Assembly: GCF_003339505.1 (NCBI RefSeq)
Contig: NZ_QPIW01000031.1
Span: forward strand, 1-64,000
DNA from: Runella aurantiaca
GTDB taxonomy: Bacteria; Bacteroidota; Bacteroidia; Cytophagales; Spirosomataceae
DNA: 64,000 nucleotides
Reading direction: 5' to 3'
In this document: in pieces, positions 51,125-59,877 of the stretch
Layout of the letters: every line of letters begins with the position of its first letter
How positions within the stretch are numbered: position 1 is the first letter of the stretch
The notes under the pieces: generated by a model
Database searches by the model: none
Seen by the model: the letters and a program-made list of their open reading frames with translations, nothing else
Told to the model about the DNA's origin: nothing
Program-made: the position numbers and the translations under genes

Positions 51125-51282
51125 GAAATAGGAGGGGTTTGAAGGTTAATTAAATAGTGTCGATTACGGAGTTTTATTGTCTATTTCTGCGATGCAATAC
51201 GTATCGTTAATTTAATAATAAAATTAGAAATAGTTATAGTACAATTGGGAAGCAAATTAATAAAATAATTTAAAAAACGAAA

Positions 51283-51317
51283 AAAGGGTCTGACGGTTTA
51301 AAACCGTCAGACCCTTT
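51283..51317 (-). terminator. intrinsic terminator after metG, made of the TCTGACGGTT palindrome
   Basis: 17-bp perfect arms (AAAGGGTCTGACGGTTT and its complement) around one base, followed on the minus strand by TTT and CGTTTTTTAAA. Its core is the same palindrome that lies twice inside the heparinase-like gene at 11144-11232. Confidence 0.85.
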
Positions 51318-51340
51318 CAAACAATTGTCTCCTCCTAAAT

Positions 51341-53404
51341 CTATGAAATCGAAGCACCCGCCCACACCTCTTTGTGGGGCTGAATCAGCGAAAGGCTGCC
51401 ATCGCGGTCTTCGGCCATGAGAATCATGCCGTTGGATTCTTGCCCCATGATTTTGCGCGGGGCGAGGTTGGCAATGAAGGTCACTTGACGACCCACCATT
51501 TCTTCGGGCGTGAAATGTTTGGCAATCCCGCTTAAAATGGTGCGTTTTTCAAAACCGTCATCCACTAAAAACTTCAACAATTTATCACTTTTAGGCACCC
51601 GTTCAGCTTCCAGAATGGTCCCAATGCGGAGGTCTAATTTGGCAAAATCGTCAAATTGTACCGTTGGCTTCAACTCAGGTACTGATTTGGTTTCTAATTC
51701 ATTCATTTTTTTTGCGTCGTGTAATTTTTGAATTTGTTTTTCAATGACAGCGTCTTCAATTTTTTCAAATAACAAAAATGCGTCGCCAATCGCCTGTCCT
51801 TCAACCAATAAATCTGCACTTCCCGCTTCTTCCCATTTCCATTGCCCCTCTCCCAACTGTTGGCGCAATTTTTTGCCTGTAAAAGGCAAAAACGGCTCAC
51901 TCACAATGGCCAAGTTGGCCGCAATTTGCAGTGCAATGTTCATGATTGTATTTACTCGTTCAGCATCGGTCTTGATGACTTGCCAAGGCTGCGTTTCGGC
52001 CAAGTATTTATTCCCCAAACGCGCCAAATCCATCAAAAACGACAAGCCTTCACGGAAACGATAGGTCTCAATGGCCTCGGCGATTCGGGCTGGGAAAGCC
52101 GACAGCGTTGCCAAGGTTTCTTTATCAAAATCGGTCAATTCGCCGCGTACTGGCACTTTTCCGTCGCAATATTTGTGCGTCAACACCACGGCACGATTCA
52201 CGAAATTGCCGTAAATAGCCACCAATTCGCTGTTGTTGCGGGTTTGGAAATCTTTCCACGTAAACTCGCTGTCTTTGGTTTCGGGGGCATTGGCCGTTAG
52301 CACATACCGCAACACATCCTGTTTGTCAGGCATTTCTTCCAAAAACTCATGCAACCACACGGCCCAGTTGCGGGATGTCGAAATTTTATCGCCTTCCAAA
52401 TTCATGAATTCATTGGCAGGCACATTGTCGGGCAAAATGTAATCGTCACCCATCGCCATTAAAGTAGCGGGGAAGATGATGCAATGAAATACGATGTTGT
52501 CTTTGCCGATAAAGTGAATCAATTTGGTATCTTGGTCTTCTGGTGACGACCGCCGCCACCAAGTTTCCCAACCGGCGTCGGTGCCGTTTTTCTGAATCAA
52601 CCAATCTTTGGTGGCCGAAATGTACCCGATTGGCGCTTCAAACCACACATACAGCACTTTGCCGTCGGTATCGGGCAGCGGCACTTTGATACCCCAATCC
52701 AAGTCGCGGGTCATGGCGCGCGGGCGCAGCCCTTCTTTCAACCAAGACTGGCATTGACCTGCCACGTTGGTCTTCCATTCGGTATGGCTATTGACGTATT
52801 TTTCAATGTCAGGCTGCATTTTATCCAGCGGCAAAAACCAGTTTTTAGTAGCCCGCAATACTGGTTTTGAACCTGACAAAGTAGAATGTGGATTCTTTAA
52901 CTCCAACGGACTCAACGCCGTACCGCAACGCTCGCACTGGTCGCCGTAGGCGTTGGGATTGGCGCACACGGGGCAAGTACCCACGATGTAGCGGTCGGCC
53001 AAAAACTGCTGCGCCACTTCGTCGTAGTATTGCTCACTCGTTTCTTCAATGAAGCCGTCTTTATCGTAAATGGTTTTAAAAAATTCCTGCGACGTTTGGT
53101 GGTGAATGGGCAGGCTCGTGCGGGAATACACATCGAACGAAATTCCAAAATCCACAAACGACTGCTTGATTTGGGTATAATATTTGTCGACGACGGCCTG
53201 AGGCGTTAGGCCTTCTTTTTTGGCGCGGATTGTAATAGGCACGCCGTGCTCATCGGTGCCACTCACGAAGGTAACGTCGGCGCCTTTGGCCCGCAAATAG
53301 CGCACATAAATATCCGCCGGTACGTAACAGCCCGCCAAGTGCCCAATGTGAATGGGGCCATTGGCATAAATAAGCGCGGCGGTGACGGTGTATCTCTTAC
53401 TCAT
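51341..53404 (-). CDS. metG: methionyl-tRNA synthetase
   Basis: 687 residues from the ATG at 53404 ([25 protein letters not shown]). The HIGH motif is HIGH (in [10 protein letters not shown]); the zinc knuckle is C-x2-C...C-x2-C (CPVCANP, CERCG); the KMSKS loop reads KISTS; and a C-terminal EMAP/Trbp111-type tRNA-binding domain (about 580-687; [49 protein letters not shown]) is present. It charges tRNA-Met. Terminated by the palindrome at 51283. smpB lies upstream on the same strand. Confidence 0.98.
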   Translation of the reverse strand: MSKRYTVTAALIYANGPIHIGHLAGCYVPADIYVRYLRAKGADVTFVSGTDEHGVPITIRAKKEGLTPQAVVDKYYTQIKQSFVDFGISFDVYSRTSLPIHHQTSQEFFKTIYDKDGFIEETSEQYYDEVAQQFLADRYIVGTCPVCANPNAYGDQCERCGTALSPLELKNPHSTLSGSKPVLRATKNWFLPLDKMQPDIEKYVNSHTEWKTNVAGQCQSWLKEGLRPRAMTRDLDWGIKVPLPDTDGKVLYVWFEAPIGYISATKDWLIQKNGTDAGWETWWRRSSPEDQDTKLIHFIGKDNIVFHCIIFPATLMAMGDDYILPDNVPANEFMNLEGDKISTSRNWAVWLHEFLEEMPDKQDVLRYVLTANAPETKDSEFTWKDFQTRNNSELVAIYGNFVNRAVVLTHKYCDGKVPVRGELTDFDKETLATLSAFPARIAEAIETYRFREGLSFLMDLARLGNKYLAETQPWQVIKTDAERVNTIMNIALQIAANLAIVSEPFLPFTGKKLRQQLGEGQWKWEEAGSADLLVEGQAIGDAFLLFEKIEDAVIEKQIQKLHDAKKMNELETKSVPELKPTVQFDDFAKLDLRIGTILEAERVPKSDKLLKFLVDDGFEKRTILSGIAKHFTPEEMVGRQVTFIANLAPRKIMGQESNGMILMAEDRDGSLSLIQPHKEVWAGASIS

Positions 53405-53521
53405 AAGGTGTAATATCAAATTTGAGGGGGCAAAATTAGTAAAATTAGTTTGCGATGGTTTGAGTTAAACACACAAACTACCGCCCTTTGCTCTGCTTCA
53501 GGGCAGACGCAAGGGCTTCAA

Positions 53522-53959
53522 CTACTCGTCATTACCGCGTTTGAGGTCGCGCTCTTTGATGGTTTCGCGTTTGTCGTAGAGTTTCTTCCCTTTGGCAAGG
53601 GCAACATCCACTTTGGCTAAGCCTTTTTCATTGATAAAAATACGCGTCGGCACCACCGTCAATCCTTGGTCTTTCAGCTTCAACTGCAATTTTTTTAGCT
53701 CCCGTTTTTTCAACAACAGCTTGCGGTCACGCGTGGGATTGTGGTTGGCGTAAGTACCTTTTTCGTAAGGCGAAATGTGCAAATGATGCACGAGCAATTC
53801 GCCGTCCTGAAAAATACAATAGGCATCGGTCAGGTTGACTTTTCCTTCTCGGATAGATTTGATTTCGGTGCCAGTCAGCACCACTCCAGCCGTGTACGTC
53901 TCCAAAAAGAAGTACTCAAACGAGGCACGGCGGTTGTTTATATTGATGGTTCTGCTCAT
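53522..53959 (-). CDS. smpB: SsrA-binding protein SmpB
   Basis: 145 residues: [71 protein letters not shown], and the C-terminal [18 protein letters not shown] tail that mimics an anticodon stem. It delivers tmRNA to stalled ribosomes. The length and ends are normal. No tmRNA gene is visible nearby. Confidence 0.97.
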   Translation of the reverse strand: MSRTININNRRASFEYFFLETYTAGVVLTGTEIKSIREGKVNLTDAYCIFQDGELLVHHLHISPYEKGTYANHNPTRDRKLLLKKRELKKLQLKLKDQGLTVVPTRIFINEKGLAKVDVALAKGKKLYDKRETIKERDLKRGNDE

Positions 53960-54004
53960 TTCTACGATAAAGAGCCAGAAGAAAGCAGGAAAGAAGTCCG
54001 CAAT

Positions 54005-54039
54005 TCTCGCTTCTCTAGCCTCACTCCTCGCTTCTATTT
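54005..54039. repeat. solo low-complexity arm related to the four-helix-bundle element arms
   Basis: The pyrimidine-rich run (CTCGCTTCTCTAGCC, TCACTCCTCGCTTCTATTTT) closely resembles the right arm of the element at 59842-59876. No partner arm or gene is seen here. It could be a remnant or an unrelated simple repeat. Confidence 0.35.
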
Positions 54040-54186
54040 TAATTTTTTAAGGGTGCGAAGATAACAATTTCCTTTCTTTTATCTTCATTCGCAAAAGTTG
54101 CGAAATAATTGCTTTACCAAGTAACGTTGCTCTTGCTTACATTTGTTCAAAATTCTCAATTCATCCAGTCTAAACTCCAAATTTTT

Positions 54187-57168
54187 ATGAAAAAACTCTT
54201 TGTACTACTTGGTTTCTTCCTCAGCACATTCGCCATTGCCCAACCCAAACCCAAGCCGGCGATGACGTGGAAAGACGTGCTGATGTGGAAAGCAATACCC
54301 GGTTTTGGCGGCACCCAACTCTCCCCCGACGGTCAGTGGTATGCATACGTGCTGAGTGCGTATGAAAGCGACGCCGAACTCATCATCCAAAAAACAACCG
54401 ATTCCACCAAATATGTGTACCCCATCGGTGCGCCGACATTTGCACAGATGAGTTTTTCGGACAATAGCAAGTGGATTGCTTTCAAGGTTTTTGCCAAAGA
54501 CAAAGACAAGAAAGCCGCCGCCAAGCCCGGCGGTAAGCCCATTCCTGACAAAGTATTTTTGGTAGAATTGGCCTCCAACAAAAAAACAGAATTTGAGCGT
54601 GTAAAATCCTTTGCCTTCAACGGCGAAAAAGCGACGCATTTGGCGTTGTCACTTACGGCAGCGGGCGGAGGTGCACCCGCTGGACCTCCAAGCGGCGATG
54701 CTGCCAAAGGCACCGATTTATTATTGTTTGACCTTGCCACGAGCAAAACCCAAAACATCGGAAACGTGTCGGAAATGGCGTTTGACAAATCTGGAAACTG
54801 GCTGGCTCTGACCATTGATGCCAACGAAAAAGCAGGAAACGGGGTGCAACTCCGCAACATGACCACGGGCGTAACCCTTACGATGGACAATGACAAAGCC
54901 CGTTACCAATCGCTCAACTGGACCGAAAAAGGCGACGCATTGGCCTTGCTAAAAAGCACCAAAGACGAAAAATACAAAAATGAACGCGTTGGCGTATTGG
55001 GCATCAAAAACTTTGGAACCATGCCCGAGTTGACTGCGTATGAACCCAAAACCGATAGCGTTAATTTTCCGAAAGAAATGACCGTTAGCCCCAACCGTTC
55101 GCCCTATTGGTCAGAAGATTTAACGCGATTGTTCTTCGGAATTCATAAACTAGAACTGGCAAAGAAAGAAGACAAAAAACCCGCCGAAGCCAAAAAGGAC
55201 ACGACCAAACAGCTTTCTGACGTCGAAAAACTAGCCAAAATCAAGGCCGACACCACCCTGAAAACCCTTGAAGATTTACAAAAAGCATTGGCAAAACTTA
55301 AAACGGATTCAACCAAAACCGCCGTTGCCGCCAAGCCAAACGATGCCGAAAAACCCGAAGTGACCGTTTGGCATTGGCAGGACAAACGCCTCCAATCGCG
55401 GCAACAAGTGCAGGAAACACAAGATAAAAACCAGAATTACCTGTCGATGTACGACGTGGCCGCCAAGAAGTTTATTCAATTGGCCGACAGCACCGTCAAA
55501 AACGTATCGGCAGCGCCCAAACAGCTCTTTGGCCTGGGAACCGACAATTCAAACTACGAACTGGAAGGCAGCCTTGACGGGCAAAATTATGCCGATGTTT
55601 ATTTGGTTGACCTCAAAACGGGCAAACGCGACAAAATCCGCGAGAAGCATTATTTGCCTAGCTTCTGGGCCAGTCCGCAACCCTCACCCGACGGAACCAA
55701 ATTTCTATACTGGGAAGGCACGCATTATTTCTTGTACGATATGATCAACAAAACATCGCGCAATCTTACCCAAGACATCAAGACATCTTTTGTTGACGTA
55801 GAAGACGACCACAACCAAAAAACGCCACCGTACGGCATCATCGGCTGGAGCAGCGACAGTAAAGCGGTGCTATTGAGCGATGGCTGGGACATTTGGCAAG
55901 TACCCACCGACTTGAAGGACGCCAAAGGGAAAGCACTAATAGCCTTCAACTTAACCCAGAATGGCAAACGCGACAAAATCCGCTATGAGCAACGCTACCA
56001 ACTTGACCCCGAAGAAAAAGGGATTGATTTGAAAAAACCGATTTATGTACGCATCTACGGCGAATGGACCAAAAAGAGCGGTCTGGCGCGCATTGAAAAT
56101 GGAAAAACGTTGGTTGTCAAACCTTTGATTTGGGAAGATGCCGCCATCGGAAGCCTCACCAAAGCCAAAAAAGCCGATGTATTTGTGTTTGCGAAAGAAA
56201 CCTTCACCAAACCGCGTCAGTATTTTGTGAGCAACAGTGTGGAGTTAACTTCTGAAAAACAGCTCACCAAAAATGCACCATTGTTTGACAAATACGCTTG
56301 GTCGGCAGGGGCTCGTTTGGTGGATTATGTCAGTGATAAAGGCGATTCGTTGCAGGGAGCACTGTTTTTGCCCGCTGGCTATGAGCAGGGTAAAAAATAC
56401 CCAACCATCATTTATTACTACGAAAAGCTTTCGCAATCACTGCACAACTTCTCTAACCCAAGCTACTCAGGAACAGGCTGGAACCCAGCAATCTATACTT
56501 CCAACGGCTACGCCGTATTTATTCCCGACATTGTGTACAAACTCAACGATCCGGGGATGTCGGCCGTTTGGTGTGTGTTGCCGGGCGTAAAAGCAGCACT
56601 CAAAACGGGCGTAATTGACGAAGCCCGCATGGGCATTCACGGGCACTCATGGGGCGGCTACCAGACCAGTTTTTTGATTACCCAAACCAATATGTTTAAA
56701 GCCGCCGCCGCTGGTGCACCGCTGACCGACATGATTTCGATGTATAATCTCATCTATAAAAACAGCGGTACAAGCAACGGCCAGATTTTTGAAGGCTCGC
56801 AGGGACGCTTGGTAGCTCCTTGGGAGAACTGGGATGCCTACCACCGCAATTCACCCATCTATCACGTCACCAAAGTACAAACGCCGCTGCTACTATTGCA
56901 CAACGACGCCGACGGTGCCGTAGACTTTACGCAGGGTGTGGAATTTTATACGGCCTTGCGCCGCCTGAAAAAGCCCGTCGTGATGATGCAGTACAAAGGC
57001 GAAAACCACGGCTTGGCCAAACAACCCAACCGCAAAGATTATTCGGTACGAATGATGGAATTTTTTGATGCGCAACTGAAAGGCAAACCCGCCCCCGAAT
57101 GGTGGTCAAAGGGTATCCCTCGGCTGGATTTAGAAAAACACTTGGAAAACCGCATTTTTGAAGATTAA
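54187..57168 (+). CDS. S9 family peptidase (prolyl oligopeptidase / acylaminoacyl type), secreted
   Basis: 993 residues from the ATG at 54187, which gives a signal peptide (MKKLFVLLGFFLSTFAIAQ); a 26-codon upstream extension is not signal-like. The N-terminal propeller-like region (about 30-690) contains a Lys/Ala/Asp-rich charged insert (about 345-410, KKEDKKPAEAKKDTTK). The C-terminal alpha/beta-hydrolase (about 740-993) has the nucleophile motif GHSWGGY, the acid in LHNDADGAVDF and the His in GENHGLAKQ. It probably degrades peptides in the periplasm. A stem-loop follows at 57229. Confidence 0.92.
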   Translation: MKKLFVLLGFFLSTFAIAQPKPKPAMTWKDVLMWKAIPGFGGTQLSPDGQWYAYVLSAYESDAELIIQKTTDSTKYVYPIGAPTFAQMSFSDNSKWIAFKVFAKDKDKKAAAKPGGKPIPDKVFLVELASNKKTEFERVKSFAFNGEKATHLALSLTAAGGGAPAGPPSGDAAKGTDLLLFDLATSKTQNIGNVSEMAFDKSGNWLALTIDANEKAGNGVQLRNMTTGVTLTMDNDKARYQSLNWTEKGDALALLKSTKDEKYKNERVGVLGIKNFGTMPELTAYEPKTDSVNFPKEMTVSPNRSPYWSEDLTRLFFGIHKLELAKKEDKKPAEAKKDTTKQLSDVEKLAKIKADTTLKTLEDLQKALAKLKTDSTKTAVAAKPNDAEKPEVTVWHWQDKRLQSRQQVQETQDKNQNYLSMYDVAAKKFIQLADSTVKNVSAAPKQLFGLGTDNSNYELEGSLDGQNYADVYLVDLKTGKRDKIREKHYLPSFWASPQPSPDGTKFLYWEGTHYFLYDMINKTSRNLTQDIKTSFVDVEDDHNQKTPPYGIIGWSSDSKAVLLSDGWDIWQVPTDLKDAKGKALIAFNLTQNGKRDKIRYEQRYQLDPEEKGIDLKKPIYVRIYGEWTKKSGLARIENGKTLVVKPLIWEDAAIGSLTKAKKADVFVFAKETFTKPRQYFVSNSVELTSEKQLTKNAPLFDKYAWSAGARLVDYVSDKGDSLQGALFLPAGYEQGKKYPTIIYYYEKLSQSLHNFSNPSYSGTGWNPAIYTSNGYAVFIPDIVYKLNDPGMSAVWCVLPGVKAALKTGVIDEARMGIHGHSWGGYQTSFLITQTNMFKAAAAGAPLTDMISMYNLIYKNSGTSNGQIFEGSQGRLVAPWENWDAYHRNSPIYHVTKVQTPLLLLHNDADGAVDFTQGVEFYTALRRLKKPVVMMQYKGENHGLAKQPNRKDYSVRMMEFFDAQLKGKPAPEWWSKGIPRLDLEKHLENRIFED

Positions 57169-57228
57169 GCACTCGCTGCGCTGACCGTTATTGGTATATT
57201 TGTTATTGGTAAGTGTGTTTTACAATAG

Positions 57229-57256
57229 CCCTGGCGAGATTCAAGTCTTGTCAGGG
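57229..57256 (+). terminator. intrinsic terminator after the S9 peptidase gene
   Basis: 11-bp stem CCCTGGCGAGA/TCTTGTCAGGG, with two G-U pairs, followed by TTCTTTGTTTC. It overlaps the last codons of the convergent GNAT gene. Confidence 0.6.
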
Positions 57257-57777
57257 TTCTTTGTTTCTACCCTAAACTTCACATAAACATGTTCGTCCCA
57301 TATTTTATCTTCTTTGCAGACGGATTGCCGTAATACCGCTTCAAACTGATAACCAGCCTTTTCTAGCACGCGCATAGAAGCTCGGTTATATTCGAAAACA
57401 CCTGCGTACAGCCGATGTACCTCGTAGTGTTTAAAGGTATATTCCGTCATTTCTTTCACCGCTTCCGCCATAATTCCTCTGCCCCAAAAGGGTTCGGCCA
57501 GCCAATAGCCAATCTCAGCATTTTTACGAAAAACATCTTTTTGAAGGATGATTCCCACCCCACCTACGGCTTCTCCCTCCACGTCGATGGCAAAGACGGA
57601 AGGGCGTTTTTCCATTTCACAAAGTTCAATCCAGTGGTGAGCATCGTCGAGGGTATAAGGATGCGGAAAGGAATCACGTACGTTACGCCAAATTCGGTAA
57701 TTGTTGGCGTATTTGGCCAGTGCCAGTTCGTCGCCCGGTTGCCAACGGCGTAGATGATATAGAATAGACGTTGGCAT
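57241..57777 (-). CDS. GNAT family N-acetyltransferase
   Basis: 178 residues from the ATG at 57777; the upstream TTG alternative lies inside the toxin gene. RimJ/RimL-type GNAT fold: LRRWQPGDELALAKYANN, GGVGIILQKDVFRKNAEIGYWLAEPFWGRGIMAEAV (acetyl-CoA loop), RLYAGVFEYNRASMRVLEKAGYQ. The substrate may be an N-terminal amine or a small molecule. The start is 1 bp after the toxin stop, so it is translationally coupled to the toxin-antitoxin pair, an unusual third gene. Its end overlaps the terminator of the S9 gene. Confidence 0.88.
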   Translation of the reverse strand: MPTSILYHLRRWQPGDELALAKYANNYRIWRNVRDSFPHPYTLDDAHHWIELCEMEKRPSVFAIDVEGEAVGGVGIILQKDVFRKNAEIGYWLAEPFWGRGIMAEAVKEMTEYTFKHYEVHRLYAGVFEYNRASMRVLEKAGYQFEAVLRQSVCKEDKIWDEHVYVKFRVETKNPDKT

Positions 57778-57778
57778 A

Positions 57779-58108
57779 TCAGTTTGATTTATCAATATCC
57801 TTCAGCAACGTTAAAAGTTCTTTATCAGTGATGTCCTCTTTTTCTGATTTATCATAAATAGTGAGCAAAACCACTTGATCATCCACTATTTTGACGCAGG
57901 TAATTACCCGCGCACCGCCACTTTTTCCTTGTTTTTTGGAAGAAATAGCCATTCTGATTTTATAACAATCCTGCCCGAGTGGAGTACCAAGTTGAGGGTT
58001 TTGGCGAAGCAGATCAAATAATTGAGCGATATCGGTACCCAAAGATGCGTACTTTTTTGCCAATCGCTTAAAATCACGATTGAACTTTTTACCGATGATT
58101 ATTCTCAT
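57779..58108 (-). CDS. RelE/ParE-like toxin of a type II toxin-antitoxin pair
   Basis: 109 residues. KKFNRDFKRLAKKY at the N terminus, YKIRMAISSKKQGKSGGARVIT in the middle and LLTIYDKSEKEDIT near the end match the RelE/ParE (HigB-like) fold group common in Bacteroidota. It would act as an mRNA interferase or a gyrase poison; which cannot be told. It overlaps the antitoxin gene by 4 bp (ATG in TGA-type overlap) and is followed by the GNAT gene. Confidence 0.85.
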   Translation of the reverse strand: MRIIIGKKFNRDFKRLAKKYASLGTDIAQLFDLLRQNPQLGTPLGQDCYKIRMAISSKKQGKSGGARVITCVKIVDDQVVLLTIYDKSEKEDITDKELLTLLKDIDKSN

Positions 58109-58368
58109 AAGTAGCCTTCCTGTTTGAGCTCTTCCAAGAATTCTTCGGCAGTCTGTAACTGAATTTTCCCCTGACGATATAATTTTACTTCTTCTACCGC
58201 TTCTTTAAGATTTGCCAAAACTTCGGCTTTGGTAAAAACAGGAGGGGTATCCTCTTCACCTTCTTCCTCCAAGTTGAGTACTTTTTTATACATTTCCCAT
58301 TCTTTAATAGGAATGATAACCGCTTTTTTGCGCCCTTTTTTATCCGTTATGTATTGGAAAGATGTCAT
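58105..58368 (-). CDS. antitoxin of the type II pair
   Basis: 87 residues. FQYITDKKGRKKAVIIPIKEWE at the N terminus is a Phd/RelB-like DNA-binding arm; the acidic middle (EEEGEEDTPP) and helical C terminus (FTKAEVLANLKEAVEEVKLYR) would wrap the toxin. It starts the three-gene operon and probably represses its own promoter in the 148-bp gap facing the ABC ATPase gene. Confidence 0.82.
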   Translation of the reverse strand: MTSFQYITDKKGRKKAVIIPIKEWEMYKKVLNLEEEGEEDTPPVFTKAEVLANLKEAVEEVKLYRQGKIQLQTAEEFLEELKQEGYL

Positions 58369-58516
58369 GTCCTTTTTTTATACAAAAATACAAAAACATC
58401 TGACTCACGCACTACCGCTTGACATTCATCTGCTTATGTTGCCTTTAATCCAAAAAATATCCCGATTCTATATGTCTTTTTACTATTTTCGTAAAAACAA
58501 CCCTTACAGATATTTT

Positions 58517-59398
58517 ATGAAACTAACCATCCAAGATCTCTCCAAAACGTATTCAAATGGAGTACAGGCGCTCAAAGGCGTATCGTTGACCATCAACCAA
58601 GGCATGTTTGGGCTGCTGGGGCCCAATGGGGCAGGGAAATCATCGCTCATGCGAACCATCGCTACGCTCCAAGAAGCCGACAGTGGTAGCGTTATGTTGG
58701 ACGATTTAGACGTGCTTCGTCAGAAAGAAGAGGTCCGCAAAGTGCTGGGCTATCTGCCTCAGGAATTCGGGGTATATCCACGAGTAACGGCTGAAACCAT
58801 GCTCGACCACATTGCGAGTTTGAAGGGTATCCAAAATGCCAAACAACGCAAAGAAATTGTGGAAGGGCTGTTGCAAAAAGTGAACCTGTTCCAAGTTAGA
58901 AAGAAGAATTTAGGAACATTTTCGGGGGGAATGAAACAACGTTTTGGCATTGCACAGGCATTGTTGGGCAATCCAAAACTCATCATTGTGGACGAACCAA
59001 CCGCCGGTCTCGACCCCGCTGAACGAAATCGTTTTCATAACCTTCTTTCAGAAATCGGCGAAAATACGATTGTGATTCTCTCGACCCACATTGTAGAAGA
59101 TGTCACAAACTTGTGTTCCGACATGGCCATTATTTGCCTCGGTGAAGTGGTTGCGCAAGGCAATCCAAATGACTTAGTGAAAGAAATCAGCGGTAAGGTG
59201 TGGAAAAAAATGATTGATAAATCAGAATTAGAGCATCATCAGACCAACTATGAGGTCATTTCTACGTCGTTGAAAATGGGCAAAACCCAAATCAGGGTGA
59301 TTTCAGAGGAGCCACTTAGCAGTTTTGAACTCGCCACTGCCGATTTGGAAGACGTTTATTTCTCCGAAATCACAAAACGAGTGGGATTGGCGGTGTAG
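58517..59398 (+). CDS. ABC transporter ATP-binding protein
   Basis: 293 residues from the ATG at 58517 (MKLTIQDLSKTYSNGVQALKG); the longer upstream frame is antisense to the antitoxin gene and is rejected. Walker A GPNGAGKSS, Q-loop YLPQEFGVYP, signature FSGGMKQR, Walker B LIIVDEPTAGLDP and the switch His (LSTHIVED) are all intact. It resembles ATPases that pair with the ABC permease/M1 peptidase fusion, which is encoded just downstream, after the inserted four-helix-bundle element. Confidence 0.95.
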   Translation: MKLTIQDLSKTYSNGVQALKGVSLTINQGMFGLLGPNGAGKSSLMRTIATLQEADSGSVMLDDLDVLRQKEEVRKVLGYLPQEFGVYPRVTAETMLDHIASLKGIQNAKQRKEIVEGLLQKVNLFQVRKKNLGTFSGGMKQRFGIAQALLGNPKLIIVDEPTAGLDPAERNRFHNLLSEIGENTIVILSTHIVEDVTNLCSDMAIICLGEVVAQGNPNDLVKEISGKVWKKMIDKSELEHHQTNYEVISTSLKMGKTQIRVISEEPLSSFELATADLEDVYFSEITKRVGLAV

Positions 59399-59421
59399 TT
59401 TTTTAGAAGCCAGAAGAGAGA

Positions 59422-59854
59422 AGTGAGTAGCGAGAATAAAATAGAGTTTTAACTTGACAACATTGAATGATACAATGGAAAAATCAAAAGGATTTAAAGA
59501 ATTAATTGTATGGCAGAAAGCCCATCAACTTGTTTTGGCAGTTTATCAACTCACTCGTACTTTTCCCAAAGAAGAATTGTTTGGTTTAATCTCACAAATG
59601 CGTCGTAGTTCAGTTTCAGTAGCTGCCAATATTACGGAAGGCTACCGTAAACGGACAAAACCAGATAAAATAAAATTCATGAATATTGCACAAGGTTCTT
59701 TGGACGAAACGCACTACTATCTAATCTTATCTCAAGATTTGGCTTATGCCGATACAATGGTTTTACAAAATCAACTGGAGGAAGTAGCAAAACTTTTGAA
59801 CGCGTACACTCACGCAATCGAAGCATCAAAGTAAAAAACTACTCGCTACTCACT
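59422..59854. mobile_element. inverted-repeat-bounded element carrying a four-helix-bundle gene (copy 2)
   Basis: AGTGAGTAGCGAG (59422-59434) is perfectly inverted at 59842-59854, 13 bp each, with further purine-rich similarity outside. The arms enclose one gene of the 23S intervening-sequence protein family and lie between an ABC ATPase and its permease, genes that are normally adjacent. Together with 27353-27856 this suggests a shared insertion habit. Transposition itself is inferred. Confidence 0.6.
59475..59834 (+). CDS. four-helix-bundle protein (23S rRNA intervening-sequence protein family)
   Basis: 119 residues from the ATG at 59475 (MEKSKGFKELIVWQKAHQLV); a TTG 7 codons upstream is less likely. 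The family motifs FKELIVWQKAHQL, ISQMRRSSVSVAANITEGYRK and GSLDETHYYL are complete. A paralogue of the 27395-27772 product but clearly diverged, so the two did not arise by very recent duplication. Likely a small oligomeric nucleic-acid-binding protein. Bounded by 13-bp inverted arms. Confidence 0.92.
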   Translation: MEKSKGFKELIVWQKAHQLVLAVYQLTRTFPKEELFGLISQMRRSSVSVAANITEGYRKRTKPDKIKFMNIAQGSLDETHYYLILSQDLAYADTMVLQNQLEEVAKLLNAYTHAIEASK

Positions 59855-59877
59855 CCTCATTCCTCACTCCTAAAATT

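Noticed and set aside
54333-54896. 187-codon open frame on the minus strand
   Set aside because: Antisense to the S9 peptidase propeller region; no family features.
58229-58516. 96-codon upstream extension of the ABC ATPase
   Set aside because: It overlaps the antitoxin gene on the other strand, and family members begin at the MKLTIQDL start.
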